Shown here in pieces: positions 12,021 through 23,289 of a stretch of 64,000 bases of DNA. Position 1 is the stretch's first letter. Each line of letters opens with the position of its first letter. The notes under the pieces are model-generated. The model was not told the DNA's origin. It did no database searches and saw only the letters and a list, made by a program, of their open reading frames with translations. A program made the position numbers and the translations under genes. The stretch is from Larix kaempferi. Taxonomy: Eukaryota; Streptophyta; Pinopsida; Pinales; Pinaceae. The stretch is from contig BSBM01000442.1 in assembly GCA_027924585.1 (NCBI GenBank), positions 8,122,001-8,186,000 on the forward strand. The letters run 5' to 3'.

Positions 12021-12599
12021 AACCCAACAAACAAACAAAGATAATTATTTTAATTATCATTTCTTGCATATTTGATTGTTTAAATAATATTGTTCAATGA
12101 TGTATATACTGATGTTCCTAGAATTAGGCTGTGTATTTTGGCATATTAGAATAATTGCATTAATGAACAGCATACTACTAATATGCATGTAATGGGTAAG
12201 TGGCCTATGGCACTGTACAACATTCCATTGCTACTTATCTACAATGAAACCTCTTTGCTGACATGTTTAGAGTAGTGCAAAACTCTTAACAATGTTCTGG
12301 TAGAGATTGGAAGGCATCTAGAAAGTTACAGGATATGGATGAATGTTTTAATGAAGCATTGGCTAAAATAATTGCATGACTGTATGACATATTTCTTTAT
12401 GTGTAAGAATTTGTTCTGAAAACTATGAGAAGATTTTAATCATGCAATTTAACTTGTTTTGTAGGAAAGATCGTATATGAGCACCTACAAAAGGACTACA
12501 ACATTTGTTTCGGAAACAAAGTTATCTATTAAAGATACTGAATATATTGAAGTTCCCAGGATTCGGGAAGAATGCCATGATTGAGGAGTACTAGTCGAT

Positions 12600-14070
12600 C
12601 ATGAAGATTGATGTTTGGGATGCAGTCCCAAGACCTGAAGGGAAGTCTGTTGTGACTTCCAAATGGATCTATAAGATCAAGCATGTTGCAGATGGTAGCA
12701 TGGAGAAATAAAAAGTGAGGTTTGTAGCTCGTGGCTTTTCCCAAAAAGAGGGCTTGAGTATGAAGAGAATTCTACACCTATAGCTAGGCACACTTCCATC
12801 AGATCAGTACTTTCTCTGGCTGTAGTGATGAAATGGAAGATACACCCGATGGATGTCAAGATAGATTTCTTGAATGGTGTAGTCGAAGAGGAAGTGTATG
12901 TGGAGCAACCACTCGAGTTTGAGACACATGACCGAGAGTCACATGTGTGCAAACTGAAGAAATCCCTGTATGGTTTGAAATAGGCAACCAGGACTTGGTA
13001 TGGTAGGATGGACAACTTCCTATCTGTTTTGGGCTTTACCAAGAGTAAAGTGGATTCCAACCTTTACTACAAGGTTGAGGAAGGAAATCCTGTGATACTA
13101 CTCCTGTATGTGGATGACCTGTTTGTTACAGGTGATGATAGTTTGATTGTTGATACCAAGAGGAAGCTTGCAGCCGAGTTCGAGATGAAGGACTTGGGGA
13201 TGATGCACTATTTTCTAGGCATGGAGGTGTGGCAGAGTGCACATGGTATCTTCCTTGGACAAGGGAAGTATGCAGTGGAGATCCTGAAGAGGTTCGGGAT
13301 GATGGACTGCAAGGCCATGCCCACACCTATGGCATCAAACCTGAAGCTTCTATGTGATGCTTCATATGATCCAGTTGATGTCACTGTGTATTGTCAGATG
13401 ATTGGGTCCTTGATGTACTTGACAAACACGAGGCCAGATATTTGCTTTGCATTGAACACATTGAGCCAGTTCCCGACGGATCCCAGAGGTGTTCACCTGG
13501 TTGTTGTAAAGCATATTCTGAGGTACCTGAAGGGTACGATTGACTATGGGATCAAGTATGATGTGAATCAAAAGTTTAACCTGCAGGGTTATGTTGATTT
13601 GGACTGGGCAGGCAGTGCTGCAGATAGGAAGAGCACTTATGGGTGCTGCTTCAATATGGGATCAGGTGTGATCTCTTGGTTTAGCAGGAAGCAGTCCTGC
13701 GTAGCACTGAGTACAGCAGAAGCAGAGTATGTTGTTGCTTGTTCAACTATTTGTGAGATAGTATGGCTTCGGAAGCTACTGTCTCAGTTATTTGATCTCT
13801 TGCTGGAGGCTACTAGTATCTTTTGTGACAACTAGAGTTGTGTGAAGCTATCTGAGAATCCGATGTTCCACGACAGGTCGAAACACATTGAGATCAAATA
13901 TCACTATATCAGGGATTTTGTGCAGAGACGAGTAGTGAAGCTCCTGTATGTTGCGACGGATGAGCAGGTTGCAGATGTACTGACAAAACCACTAGCTAGG
14001 GTGATGTTCGAGTACTTCAGAGAGAGGCTTGGTGTTCTTCATATTGATGACACTTCAAGGAAGAAGTGAT
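12600..14070 (+). pseudogene. Copia-1 reverse transcriptase and RNase H, broken
   Basis: The translation begins at WDAVPRPEGKSVVTSKWIYK (12618 on), the usual start of a Copia RT. One frameshift near 12753 and stops at 12709 and about 12981 (CAG to TAG in SLYGLKQ) break the first part. From 13008 the frame is open to 13835, with the catalytic box LLYVDDLFVTG at about 13105 intact, then RPDICFALNTLSQF, the RNase H start YVDLDWAGS and LSTAEAEYV. After a stop at 13833 (expected Q, CAG to TAG, in DNQS) it continues in the same frame as 13842-14069, through FHDRSKHIEIKYHYIRD and ADVLTKPLAR, the usual end of Copia pol. The enzyme would copy element RNA into DNA. Catalytic residues are present, but the reading frame is not. 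Confidence 0.9.
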
Positions 14071-14189
14071 GGACACATTTGCAGGAGTCATTCTGAGCAT
14101 GGTGAGAGGAGGATCCTTCCATGGCTGTGGATATAAGCACTGGATGATGAGCATCAGGATGATGCTCCAGTTACTTCTCTGTATGTGTA

Positions 14190-14520
14190 TATATGCATAA
14201 TGTTGGATGCTTGATATGATCGGTTGGATAATTTATATGTATATGTATTTATGCATCATGTTGGATGTTGGATATGATCAATTGGATCATTTATATGTTG
14301 GATATGATCAATTGGATCATTTATATGTATATGTATGTATGCATCATGTTGGATGCTGGATATGATCAGTTGGATCATTTATATGTATATGTATGTACGC
14401 ATCATGTTGGATGCTGGATATGATTAGTTGGATCATTTATATGTATATGTATGTATGCATCATGTTGGATGCTGGATATGATCAGTTGGACCATGTGTAT
14501 GTATCTATAGATGTAGCAGG
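14190..14520 (+). repeat. 58-bp tandem array in the Copia-1 3' untranslated region
   Basis: The words TGTTGGATGCTGGATATGATC and ATTTATATGTATATGTATG recur. Unit starts at 14201, 14259, 14347, 14405 and 14463 give a 58-bp period, with one irregular unit at about 14293. A related array is present in Copia-2 (about 51390-51785). Confidence 0.85.
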
Positions 14521-14764
14521 TGGATACATCGTATGATCAGGTATATCATGTATGATGATATGTATCAGGCAGATACTGTGTATGCATCAGATGGATGCAT
14601 TATATGATTAGGATGATCATGGATGACGAGCTTTAGGATGTTGCTCCAGATGACATGCAGCAGGATTATTCAGTGTTGATGATCAGGATGATCATGTGTA
14701 CATTAGGATGATGTATGGTGAGTATCAAGTTGATACTTTGTGGTCGTGGACAAGTTGTCCAGAT

Positions 14765-15300
14765 GAGCATGTAAGTAGACCTGGGAGATGTAGACAGGAT
14801 GAAAAAGGCCTCAGATGCTCTTTAGAGGCATTGCTCTGGGAGGACATGTAAGTAGACCTTGGAGATCTGGACAGGATGAAAAAGGCCTAAGATGCTCTTT
14901 CGAGGCATTTTCCTATGGCATGTAAGTAGACCTGGGAGATCTGGACAGGATGAAAAAGGCCTCAGATGCTCTTTTGAGGCATTGCCATGACCACATGTAA
15001 TCAGACCTGGAGATCTGGACAAGATGAAAAAGGCCTTATATGCTCTTTAGGGTTCTTGCTTGGAAAAACACCCTTTTAAGGTTTTGTGGTTGGAGTCACA
15101 TGTAATCAGACCTGGAGATCTGGACAGGATGAAAAAGGCCTCAGATGCTCTTTAGGGTTCTTGCTTGGCAAGACAACCTTTTAAGGTTTTCTAACCTGTC
15201 ACATGTAAAAGATCTTGGGAGATCCTATAGGTCGGAGTTGTGTACCCGTAACAGCCTGGGATGCTCTTTCAAGGTTTTGTAACACATGTAATAAGTCTTG
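14765..15300 (+). repeat. Second tandem array (74-106 bp units) in the Copia-1 3' untranslated region
   Basis: Units begin CATGTAAGTAGACCTGGGAG and contain GGATGAAAAAGGCCTCAGAT. Starts lie at 14769, 14845, 14919, 14993, 15099, 15202 and 15285. The later units are longer because they hold an extra 'ttcttgcttgg...ttttaagg' insert. The matching array in Copia-2 is at about 50545-51235. Confidence 0.85.
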
Positions 15301-15529
15301 AGGATTCCACAGTATGGCCAGTGATTATGAAGACCTGCAGGTGGTGGGCCTACATCCAGTATGAAAAAGGACTGGCTCTATGGAAATTCCTATGACGAGT
15401 AGATTCAGAGATTGATTGAGATAGCAGTAGCAGTGATGATGATGATGATTCAAGGATGATGATTCGCTAATGATGATCTAGAGAAGAAGACTTGAGCTAG
15501 AAGACCTGTGTCGAAGAATACCTTCCTAG

Positions 15530-15540
15530 TTAAGAGGGAG
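15530..15540 (+). other. Copia-1 polypurine tract
   Basis: TTAAGAGGGAG lies directly before the TGTTGATG of the 3' LTR, the expected site for plus-strand priming. Confidence 0.85.
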
Positions 15541-16088
15541 TGTTGATGTACATGTAACTTCAGAATGTATTTCACATATATGTATATTGTAAGTGTCGTA
15601 AATTATACTTGATGGGTTATTAGACCACCTTGTTGGGGTCGGCCCTGTATAATTCATGTGGGTCAAAGAGTTATTAGACCACCCTATTGGGGGTTGGCCC
15701 AGTCAGCATTATGTTATGTGGTTAAGTTAAGGCCGACCTAGTAAAGGTTATTAGGCAAGTCAAGTCAAGTATAAATAGAGTGCAGGAGGCACTCTATTTG
15801 ATCATTCTATTCTCTCACACACTCTTTGGAGAGTGGCACACTTGTGGAGGAGGAGAAGTTGCTGTAAGGAGATGTCTATCTCTTATACTTGGGTTGTATC
15901 ATTGCTCTATCTATCTCTGAGGAAGTTATTGGGGTTTTTCACATTTATGGTTTTCCCCAAGTAAACTTTGTGTCTCTTGTGTGCTTGCATTATTGTGTCC
16001 ATGATTGATATGCTGTGGATATGCTATACATGTTGTTCTCTCAGCCAAGATCCTAGATTAGATTGAAGTAAATTCTGAAAAACTAACA
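15541..16088 (+). repeat. Copia-1 3' LTR, shortened
   Basis: 548 bp. Relative to the 5' LTR it lacks 55 bp between two TATATTGT words (9068 and 9123 in the 5' copy) and one 44-bp tandem unit, which together account for the full 99-bp difference. It ends AACTAACA and is followed by the duplication TGTTA. Confidence 0.93.
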
Positions 16089-16093
16089 TGTTA
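16089..16093. repeat. Target-site duplication of Copia-1, right copy (TGTTA)
   Basis: Identical to 9021-9025. Confidence 0.9.
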
Positions 16094-16563
16094 TCTTTAT
16101 AGCACACACTCTGGTCTGTAGTGAATGTTCGCTAATACCCGGAAATGCCAAACTGCACTCACCATTGTGGGAAATGAAACGTGCTCCAAATGATAAAGCG
16201 ATGCGTTAAAGCCATAAAGTTACAGAAGTGTTGGGGATTCCCTTTATGTCCCGCACTAGTAGCGCTTTTCATAACTGTCTATTTTCTTTCAAAAGCTAAT
16301 AACAATGAGATAATTGTTTTATTATGAAATATTCAAATACTGGCCAAGCAGCTTTCGGTTTTGTGGAAATTGCATCTCTTAGTCATTATATGTATGTGTT
16401 GTGAAATGCTTGAAAGATTATTTTAAATGAAAGCCGACACTTTTACATGCTCAATTTCTACTTGAATATTATGAATCTTGAGATATGATTCGTCCGCTAG
16501 TAATGGTTGCTTGAGATTTCGTCAAACTCCTTATTTGTGCTACCCCATCTTTGCAGGTTTGAC

Positions 16564-19500
16564 ATGCATAGAAAGTCTACCAGGCGTAAAGATAATCTTG
16601 CGGAATCAGATTTGGACGTGGAGATTTTGTTAGAGACGTCACTTGAAACCATGTTTAGCGATATGCAAGCTATCACCGGAGTAGCCCCAGGAAGCTCTGC
16701 CCTGGAATTTCAATGGGGAGAGTTATATAGGTTTATCAGAGATCAGAAGTACCCAGATGCATCCCTAAAAGAAGTGATGGTCTATGCAAACATCAATAAG
16801 TCCGGCCTCCACAAGGCAGTGACTCGTCCCGAGCTATTCCCATGCTCTGAGGTCATCGGCTGGATAATTCCTCATGTTAAGACTGATACAAGGTTCATTA
16901 ATGACAAGGTTGGGATGAATCTGGCATCTTTCGCACCTGAACACATCATGGCTACTTACAAGTTTCCCCAGGAAAGTACTTGGTTGGACAATGAGTGGAT
17001 AGCCAAACAAACTATGGACCCTCTGGAGTCCTCCAGGAAGATGATGATAAGTGACAGGAAAATCAGACAAAGGAACAACAATGAATATGAAAGTGCCCTT
17101 CTAATGACTCCTTATATACTTATCGTCTTAATGTTGAGTCGGATCTTCGGCACGCCGATTGGAAATACTTGCAAGCTTGGTTGGGTGCCAGTAATGGTCC
17201 ATGTGGCCATGTCCGGTACCTTTTTCAATTGGGCAGACATAATTTCAGACAGTTTGGTCTCACAGTTAACCGCTGCCCAAGGAGGACTGACTCAAAAGAA
17301 AGCCGATTTCTTCATGTCTTCTTATTTGATGGACTTCCTGTTGAGAAAACACACCTTCTCGGATTTGGGTTGTATATGGAATAGAAAAGAGACTCCTCTC
17401 TTTGTAGCTTACCAACCCACATGGGCAAGCAAGTATGCAAGCTACTGCAAGCAGATTTGTGAGAAACTCATCATGCCCCTGTATCAGCTCATTATCGCGA
17501 AAGAGCTAAATTGCATGTTCGAGAATGCCATGCACATCATATAAGAGTTTGCAGATTACTACTTCTCCACCAAAGGCACCTATATCTGAATGAGTGGAGG
17601 ATCTCAAGCTCCCTTTTTGTTTCCCTGATACGTTACAGAATTTGTAGTGCACAAGGAAGCTTTAAGGAAACTCTTTGGCACTGGCAGAATCAACAAGATC
17701 CTCCCAGAGAGGAAGAAAGGTATATATCCACCAATGCCCTTCACCATCGGTACATACAGCCCCCCGAGGGAAAGAGACGGTGAAAACTTTGCTCAAGGCT
17801 TAGAAGTTTTTCATTTCAGCACAAGCCCTTTTAGGAGTCATGATCCTGGTGGCAAGGTTGCTAGACATTGCCTTGATGTCAAAACTTCTTATGAGTACAC
17901 GCATCTTATGGACCAAGATGAAGAAGTTTTCCGAAGTGATAGGCACTTAACTAAATTGGGAAAATGCTACCACCGTAAAAGTGGAAAAGTTTCCAATCCT
18001 AAGCCTGTCGGATTGATCCAGAAGGAGAAATAGGTATCACCTTCTCAATCAGAGGAGTCAAAAGGGAAGGAAAAGGAAGAAGAAGAGAGGCTTCAGAAGG
18101 AGCAGGATATCAAGCAGCAACAAGATGCAGAAGCTGTTAGAGTCCAGAAGGAGTAAGAGGAAAAATCCTTGAGAGAGGAGGAAGAGAGAATCCTACAAGA
18201 GCAAGCTACCAAATTGCAGCAAGAGGATGAAGAAAGAATCTAGCAAGAACAAACTGCCAAACTACAGCAAGAAGAAGCTGAGAAACCCAAACAAGAAGAG
18301 TCACAAAGGTTACAAGCAGAGCTAGTAGAGAGGCAAGCGAAGGAAGAAGCTGAGAAAGCCGTGGAACAAGGCATATCCAGCCCGCGAACCATGGACTTGG
18401 ATCTGACAACAATGAACCAACCATGGATAGCTTTTGAAGGGGTTGTCACAACTGAAGAATTATCACTTACCCCATAGAACCCTAGAAAGCAGCGCCAAGT
18501 TGCCAACCCAGATTTCATTTACTTCCATCAACGGAAGAAGGTCATCATTGACAAATCAGTAAAGAAGATGGAGATTGGACAGGACCTATATAAACTTAGA
18601 GTATCAGAAAACACACTTGTCCAAGGGACTAACATCGACCCTGTATTCACAGCATCATGCTCAGTAGCTTCAGCCCAAGCAAGTAAAGACAATGTCGATC
18701 ATATGGGCTACGATGTCAAGAAATACAGAGAGCTATGTTTCAAAATAAAAGATGACATGAAGAAGGAGGTGTTAGAAGGAAATGAATTGAAAAGGAAGTA
18801 CAAAGAGATTGCAGAAGAGAAGGAAGAAACAACTTTGAAGATCTGGCAACTCGAAAATGAAAAGAGTACACTAGAAATGTAGTTGGCAATCTCAGAAGAT
18901 GAGAAAAAGAACTTGAAGGTTTGCATAACAGAATTGGAAAATCATGAGGCTGGCAGTGTCCAGCAAATTGATTTCTTCAAGCCTCAGTTTGAAAGGCTGA
19001 TGCGAGAAACGGAAGGTCTGTTAGAACAGCTCAACGAGGAAAATGAAAAGAAAGAGGATCTAGCCACATTCTACAAGAAAGCCTGTGACGTGGAAGAAAA
19101 AATCTATCAGTCACTAATGTTGATATCATAAGAGGTCTGTAGGATTAAAGGAATGATAACCAAGATGACCTCCATTGAAGTTGAGGCGCTTAAAATAAAA
19201 GACAAGTATTCGCAACACATGGAAGAAATAAAGGAGCAATTTGAATGGAGGGAGGGAAAAACTAGTTTTCCCTCAAACCTGCGTGCTACAACCACCTAGG
19301 AATTTGACATGGACACAGGAGTCCTTGCGTTTTGCAGATATTTTGGTAACAAATTAAGTTTGGAGATCCGTAATACTGTCAAAAAATGCCACATTTTCTA
19401 CTCCAAAATCTGGGAAACCCATGAGAAGTGTCACATGGCTTTTCCTCAAACCATTTATGAGTTCCCTGAGAAAGAACAACGCATGGCAGAATTGCAGGGT

Positions 19501-19845
19501 AACTTGAATGCAGAGTTGGATTATCTAAAGAAAATTCAGGCTATAACCATGGAGGACCTCCACCAACTCTTTGGTCAAGCTGTTGTCCACACTTATTTCC
19601 TTGAAGAGGTCGCTCACGCAGCTATAGCAGGGGTAGAAAATGTGAAATTAGATTTGCACAAGCATGAGATAGCTCGGAAAGTGAAAATCTCTGCGTGAGG
19701 AAGGACCATCTTGAGAGAAATTAGCCAGTGGGCCAGTTATATTCAAGAGGTATACAAATCAGCAAAAGCAGGAGATCTTGTTGAAGGGAATGAGCCAGTA
19801 GTAGGAGAGAAACAAAATGAGGCAGCAGAGCCATCTAGGGCTTAA
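16564..19845 (+). pseudogene. Element D accessory ORF: large coiled-coil protein, 1,094 codons, nonsense-ridden
   Basis: A single reading frame can be followed from ATG 16564 to TAA 19843 with no frameshift. It holds eleven premature stops, at 17542, 17587, 17626, 18031, 18154, 18241, 18475, 18880, 19129, 19297 and 19696. The first 330 residues are globular (e.g. SALEFQWGELYRFIRDQKYP, GMNLASFAPEHIMATYKFPQ, a YILIVLMLSRIFGTPIG hydrophobic stretch). Residues of about 500-600 are a Glu/Lys/Gln-rich coiled coil, and more heptad-like segments follow to the end. No gag, pol or known enzyme motif is present. The layout resembles accessory proteins of plant Gypsy elements related to the plant mobile domain, but I could not find the hallmark LPxxG motif here. 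It lies upstream of D's PBS and gag. The function is unknown. Confidence 0.7.
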
Positions 19846-20681
19846 TTTGTCTTATTATAAATTTTGAGAAAAGATAGCTGGAAATTTTCTTTTTGTATAA
19901 ATATATTAAAGGACAGTTGTAAATGCTTTTTGTTTTCCCTAGGGTTAGCTTTTTGAGAAGAGACAAAGTTGTAAAATCTATAAATATAGAGATAGATGAG
20001 ATAGAAAGGACTTTTGGCAGGTGAAAAGACATTTCCTGTCTTGTACGTGAACTAATTTGCTACATGTATAAGGAATTTGATTTTTTCCTAAAGAAAGCCT
20101 GGGAGACTGCATTTTTGCTTGAAGGATGTGTTAAATGTTTGTTGGATTATTCCTATTTCATCTATACATTACTATGAGATATTTCCTTGTTGTCATGAAT
20201 TGCTTCTATGTGATGAGTGTTCTCATAATTTTCTATGCAAAGATGTTTATCTCAAATGAGTAATGGAACGTGTTTATTAAATCAAAGCTATCTTTGATAT
20301 CTTTTATCTTCTACTGGAAATGCATCTTTATGATTAAATAGATATCTGTGAAATCTTTGGATGTTTCTTTCAGTTTATTACTCATATTTACAGTTTGCTC
20401 CTTGCAAGGATAGATTAGATTTGCTTATACAGTTTTAGATTAATTTTGCTTAATTACTTGCATTTAGCTTAAAGCACTTGCATGTCATCTTTAAAATAAA
20501 ATACATAATTGGTGGATTGGGCCACAACCGGTACAAAGAATACAAATCTTTAAATCGTGCATGGTAGCCGGAACCGTTAACCAGATGGATTCCACACACC
20601 AAACGGTGAGCGATCTAATTGGGCTGGCTTACCGAGGAGAATCCCTTGCTGATTGATGCTATGATTTTCCAGGCATCAACA
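19846..20681 (+). repeat. Element D: end of the presumed 5' LTR
   Basis: AT-rich, non-coding sequence between the accessory ORF and the PBS, ending CAGGCATCAACA. The CAACA end mirrors the TGTTG start at 7746, as expected of an LTR. I see no polypurine tract or LTR start right after the accessory ORF that would make this a separate short LTR. Confidence 0.45.
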
Positions 20682-20686
20682 ATTTT

Positions 20687-20701
20687 TGGTGCTAGAAGGA
20701 G
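20687..20701 (+). other. Element D primer-binding-site-like sequence
   Basis: TGGTGCTAGAAGGAG in the context ATTTTTGGTGCTAG, five bases after the CAACA end and 281 bases before the gag ATG. Plant Gypsy elements often carry TTTGGCGCTAGAAGGAG-like sequences here. The GT for GC looks like a mutation of a CpG-adjacent site. Confidence 0.55.
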
Positions 20702-20981
20702 TGCCACCAGTGCATGGCTGGCAGAAGATATCCTTTCTTTAGAAGGAATCCCACTGAAGACCCATTTGAAACAACTATCCCAGATAGTCCAAATCTAGAA
20801 TTGATAAATCAAGAATATCCAAATTCTGAGATCGAACAACAAGAAACATTGTATGTTGTTCCTTTTGCTGAAGTAGCGAATTGAAGAAAACACACCGTGC
20901 TTTTGTTAGGAAGCTTGGTGGTTTAAACGCAATTCCCTCACTCCCCAGGAGAATAGCCCTAGAAGGGAAACGTAGTATACC

Positions 20982-22346
20982 GTGGATTCTATTCTTGTTC
21001 AAAACTTAGAAGATCTGGTAGATCTATATTTGGAAGAAATAATAGAACCTCTTAGAGAAATTGGACTTGAAAATCCTCCAAATCTAGAGGAACCAAATAG
21101 CCCACGCAATTCCCCACCTAACACTCCACATAATACTCCACCAAATTCACCACATGGAGCCATGGCTGTACCAGCATGGAGAGCGAGAGGATATTTAAAT
21201 ATAGCTGGGCCGTTCCATCATCTGCCCAAGAATCCTGAAAAGGTTTTTCCTAAATATGATCTCGGTAAAGGTATTTCTGCAGAAGATCATCTTAAAAAAT
21301 TTTACTTGGCTTTAAGTCTTTTAAATGTGCAGCATGAAGATGTAGTCTGTAGGATTTTCCCTTACACCTTTGAGCCCAAAGTATCTTCCTGGTACTTTAC
21401 TTTGCAGGCTAGTTCCATATCTAATTGGGAGGACTTCGAGAAATGTTTCTCGAAAAAGTATGGAAATCAGAAAACGGTGGCCACACTCATGAAAGAGTTA
21501 CTGTCCATGAGGATGGAAAAGAAAGAAAAGGTTCAAGAGTTTAATCAAAGGTTTACCACATTGTTGAACAATTTCAGTGATGTAGCTAAGCTTGTTGAAG
21601 AATCTTTAGTTGAATATTATACAACGGCTCTTAATCCTCCCATAGCAATGTTCGTTAAAAGAACAAAGAAAATGACCTTAATACAAAATTTCAAAGAATC
21701 TAAGAAGGTAGAAGAAGAAGCGGATAGCATTGCTAAACACACTTTGGATCTAGAAACGAAAGAGGCCACTGCTAAGAAGCCCTTTTTGCTAACCAGAAAT
21801 AAAGAGGGACCCTCAACAGATATGGAAAATATGGTAAAAATGATGCAAAATCTTTCTAATAAGATCATTGACCTAGAGAAAGATAATACAGCTAGCACTT
21901 CCAGGAAGCCATCCAAACCTTTCTATAAGAAAAGAGAAGATAATGGAAACCCACTCCCACCTGTAAACAATTATACTATGCTAAATTTAAATGAAGTAGG
22001 CATGGATCATTTCTGTACCTTCCATCAAGAACAACACTCGGAAAAGAGTTGTCCACAATGGATAAACTCAATGAGCCTAGTGATGAACCAAATCCTAGAT
22101 GCACAGATACCAGACCATAATGATCATCAAGAGGAACAAATTTCTGAACAGCACGAGCCTACCCCTGACACAACAATGGTCTTATGGGATTGGGCACCCA
22201 CACAAGAACCTTCTCTCGAAGACACAACTGATGATTGTCAGACTGTAGCAATTAATGTCACCACTAGGAGTAAAGCCCCATGCTTGATCAAACTACCGAG
22301 GCACCTAAAGCCAAGGTTATCAAAGAGATACCTAGAAGGCACATAA
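20982..22346 (+). CDS. Element D gag polyprotein (454 codons, open)
   Basis: An uninterrupted frame. The N-terminus is Asn/Pro-rich with repeated SPPNTPHNTPPNSPHG. The capsid domain (Retrotrans_gag-like) is at about residues 85-230, including SAEDHLKKFYLALSLL, SSWYFTLQASSISNWEDFEK and VQEFNQRFTTLL. A linker and a basic segment follow, then FCTFHQEQHSEKSCPQW at about residue 346: C-x3-H-x4-H-x4-C, a zinc-knuckle-like variant lacking the usual second Cys. The product would form virus-like particles in the cytoplasm. It is the only long undamaged frame in D. The last 67 bases overlap the next frame, which carries on as protease. Confidence 0.85.
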   Translation: MDSILVQNLEDLVDLYLEEIIEPLREIGLENPPNLEEPNSPRNSPPNTPHNTPPNSPHGAMAVPAWRARGYLNIAGPFHHLPKNPEKVFPKYDLGKGISAEDHLKKFYLALSLLNVQHEDVVCRIFPYTFEPKVSSWYFTLQASSISNWEDFEKCFSKKYGNQKTVATLMKELLSMRMEKKEKVQEFNQRFTTLLNNFSDVAKLVEESLVEYYTTALNPPIAMFVKRTKKMTLIQNFKESKKVEEEADSIAKHTLDLETKEATAKKPFLLTRNKEGPSTDMENMVKMMQNLSNKIIDLEKDNTASTSRKPSKPFYKKREDNGNPLPPVNNYTMLNLNEVGMDHFCTFHQEQHSEKSCPQWINSMSLVMNQILDAQIPDHNDHQEEQISEQHEPTPDTTMVLWDWAPTQEPSLEDTTDDCQTVAINVTTRSKAPCLIKLPRHLKPRLSKRYLEGT

Positions 22347-23019
22347 TTGTCATTCCGCTACAACCTAAGGTAAACCCAGCAGTGACAAAAGAACCAAGCA
22401 CTGAAACACCTAAACAACCAAAGGTCACTTTGGACAGAACAAAAAATCAACCTAAGGTTTCAAAAGAATGTGATATGGGGTATGATATAATTAAAGACAT
22501 TAAGAAGGCAAAAGCCAATGTCTCTATATTTGATATGTGTAGTCTACCCCAACAAAGAAAGAAATTGCTAGATGCCTTTGATTCACAAGCTAGCACTTCG
22601 GTAGAATACATTGAGGAAAACCCTGAGGTAAACGAAGCTAGCATTGGCGGGAAATCAAGATCACAGACTTTTCCTTTTCTTTTAACTTTCAAAATCTTCA
22701 ATCATAATGTGCATAATTGTTTGGTAGATTTTGGGCTTCAACGAATGTCATGCCGCTTTCGATTTGCAAAAGGATCAATGGGCAGCCAATTCCATCCCCA
22801 TCTCAGATCATACAGCTAGATAGGACTGTTGTTAAAGTCACTGGAGAAATGAAAGATGTGCTCATCAAGTTGTCAGCAGATCCAAGAGTATGTCAATTTG
22901 TGGATATAATGGTGGTCGATATTCCTAAAGCTTACGATTTGATTTTAAGCAGGGACTGGTCTACGAAACTTAATGGTTACTTTGCAACAGACTGGTCTCA
23001 TTTATGGTTTCCTTACTAG
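22280..23019 (+). pseudogene. Element D aspartic protease, frameshifted in the active site
   Basis: The frame 22280-22819 leads through KANVSIFDMCSLPQQRKKLL to NCLVDFGLQ. The catalytic D-S/T-G turn has become D-F-G and one base is lost right after it. The frame 22717-23019 then gives NVMPLSICKRI and ends YDLILSRDW, the second conserved retropepsin turn (usual form LLGRDW, here ILSRDW). Two defects in the active-site loop make it inactive. Its place between gag and the RNase H/RT part is normal for a protease. Confidence 0.75.
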
Positions 23020-23289
23020 AATAGACAAAACCATATTAAAATACTGAGAGAACCCACATGAAACAAAATGTTACTCAGTTAGAGGAAAAGAATGAAGCTG
23101 TAGCTTTCTCGTCTTCGGTATTGGGAAATTATTTCTTAAAGATTGAACCAAGAAATTATCAATCGGAAGATGCTAGCCATAAATCAGATGAATAGTTCGA
23201 TCTCCTTCAATTTTCTCGGATTGGTGATATTGATTGTAATATAGTAGGATTAGTCACTGACATAAGCGATAGTGGTACTAACTTAGCTA

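Larger units (their letters stand above)
9026..16088 (+). mobile_element. Copia-1: Ty1/Copia element, non-autonomous type
   Basis: LTRs lie at 9026-9672 and 15541-16088, with an initiator-Met-tRNA-type PBS, a polypurine tract and a perfect 5-bp duplication TGTTA. The interior has no gag or protease. It keeps only a scrap of integrase (about 11960-12010) and a broken RT-RNase H (12600-14070), then two tandem arrays. Copia-2 on the other strand has the same plan, so the loss came before amplification, and mobilisation in trans by an autonomous relative is likely. It is inserted in the upstream part of element D and is therefore younger than D. Confidence 0.92.
8671..16557 (+). other. Candidate intron in the 5' untranslated region of the element D accessory gene (contains Copia-1)
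   Basis: The donor AACAG/GTAGGT (GT at 8674) and the acceptor ATCTTTGCAG/GTTTG (AG at 16555-16556) bracket a stretch without open frame. The acceptor lies eight bases before the ATG at 16564. Removing Copia-1 and one duplication leaves an intron of about 0.8 kb. This is inference from consensus sites only. Confidence 0.35.

Noticed and set aside
14190-15300. Regularly spaced repeats resembling a CRISPR array
   Set aside because: Units are contiguous tandem copies without unique spacers, inside a plant Copia element.
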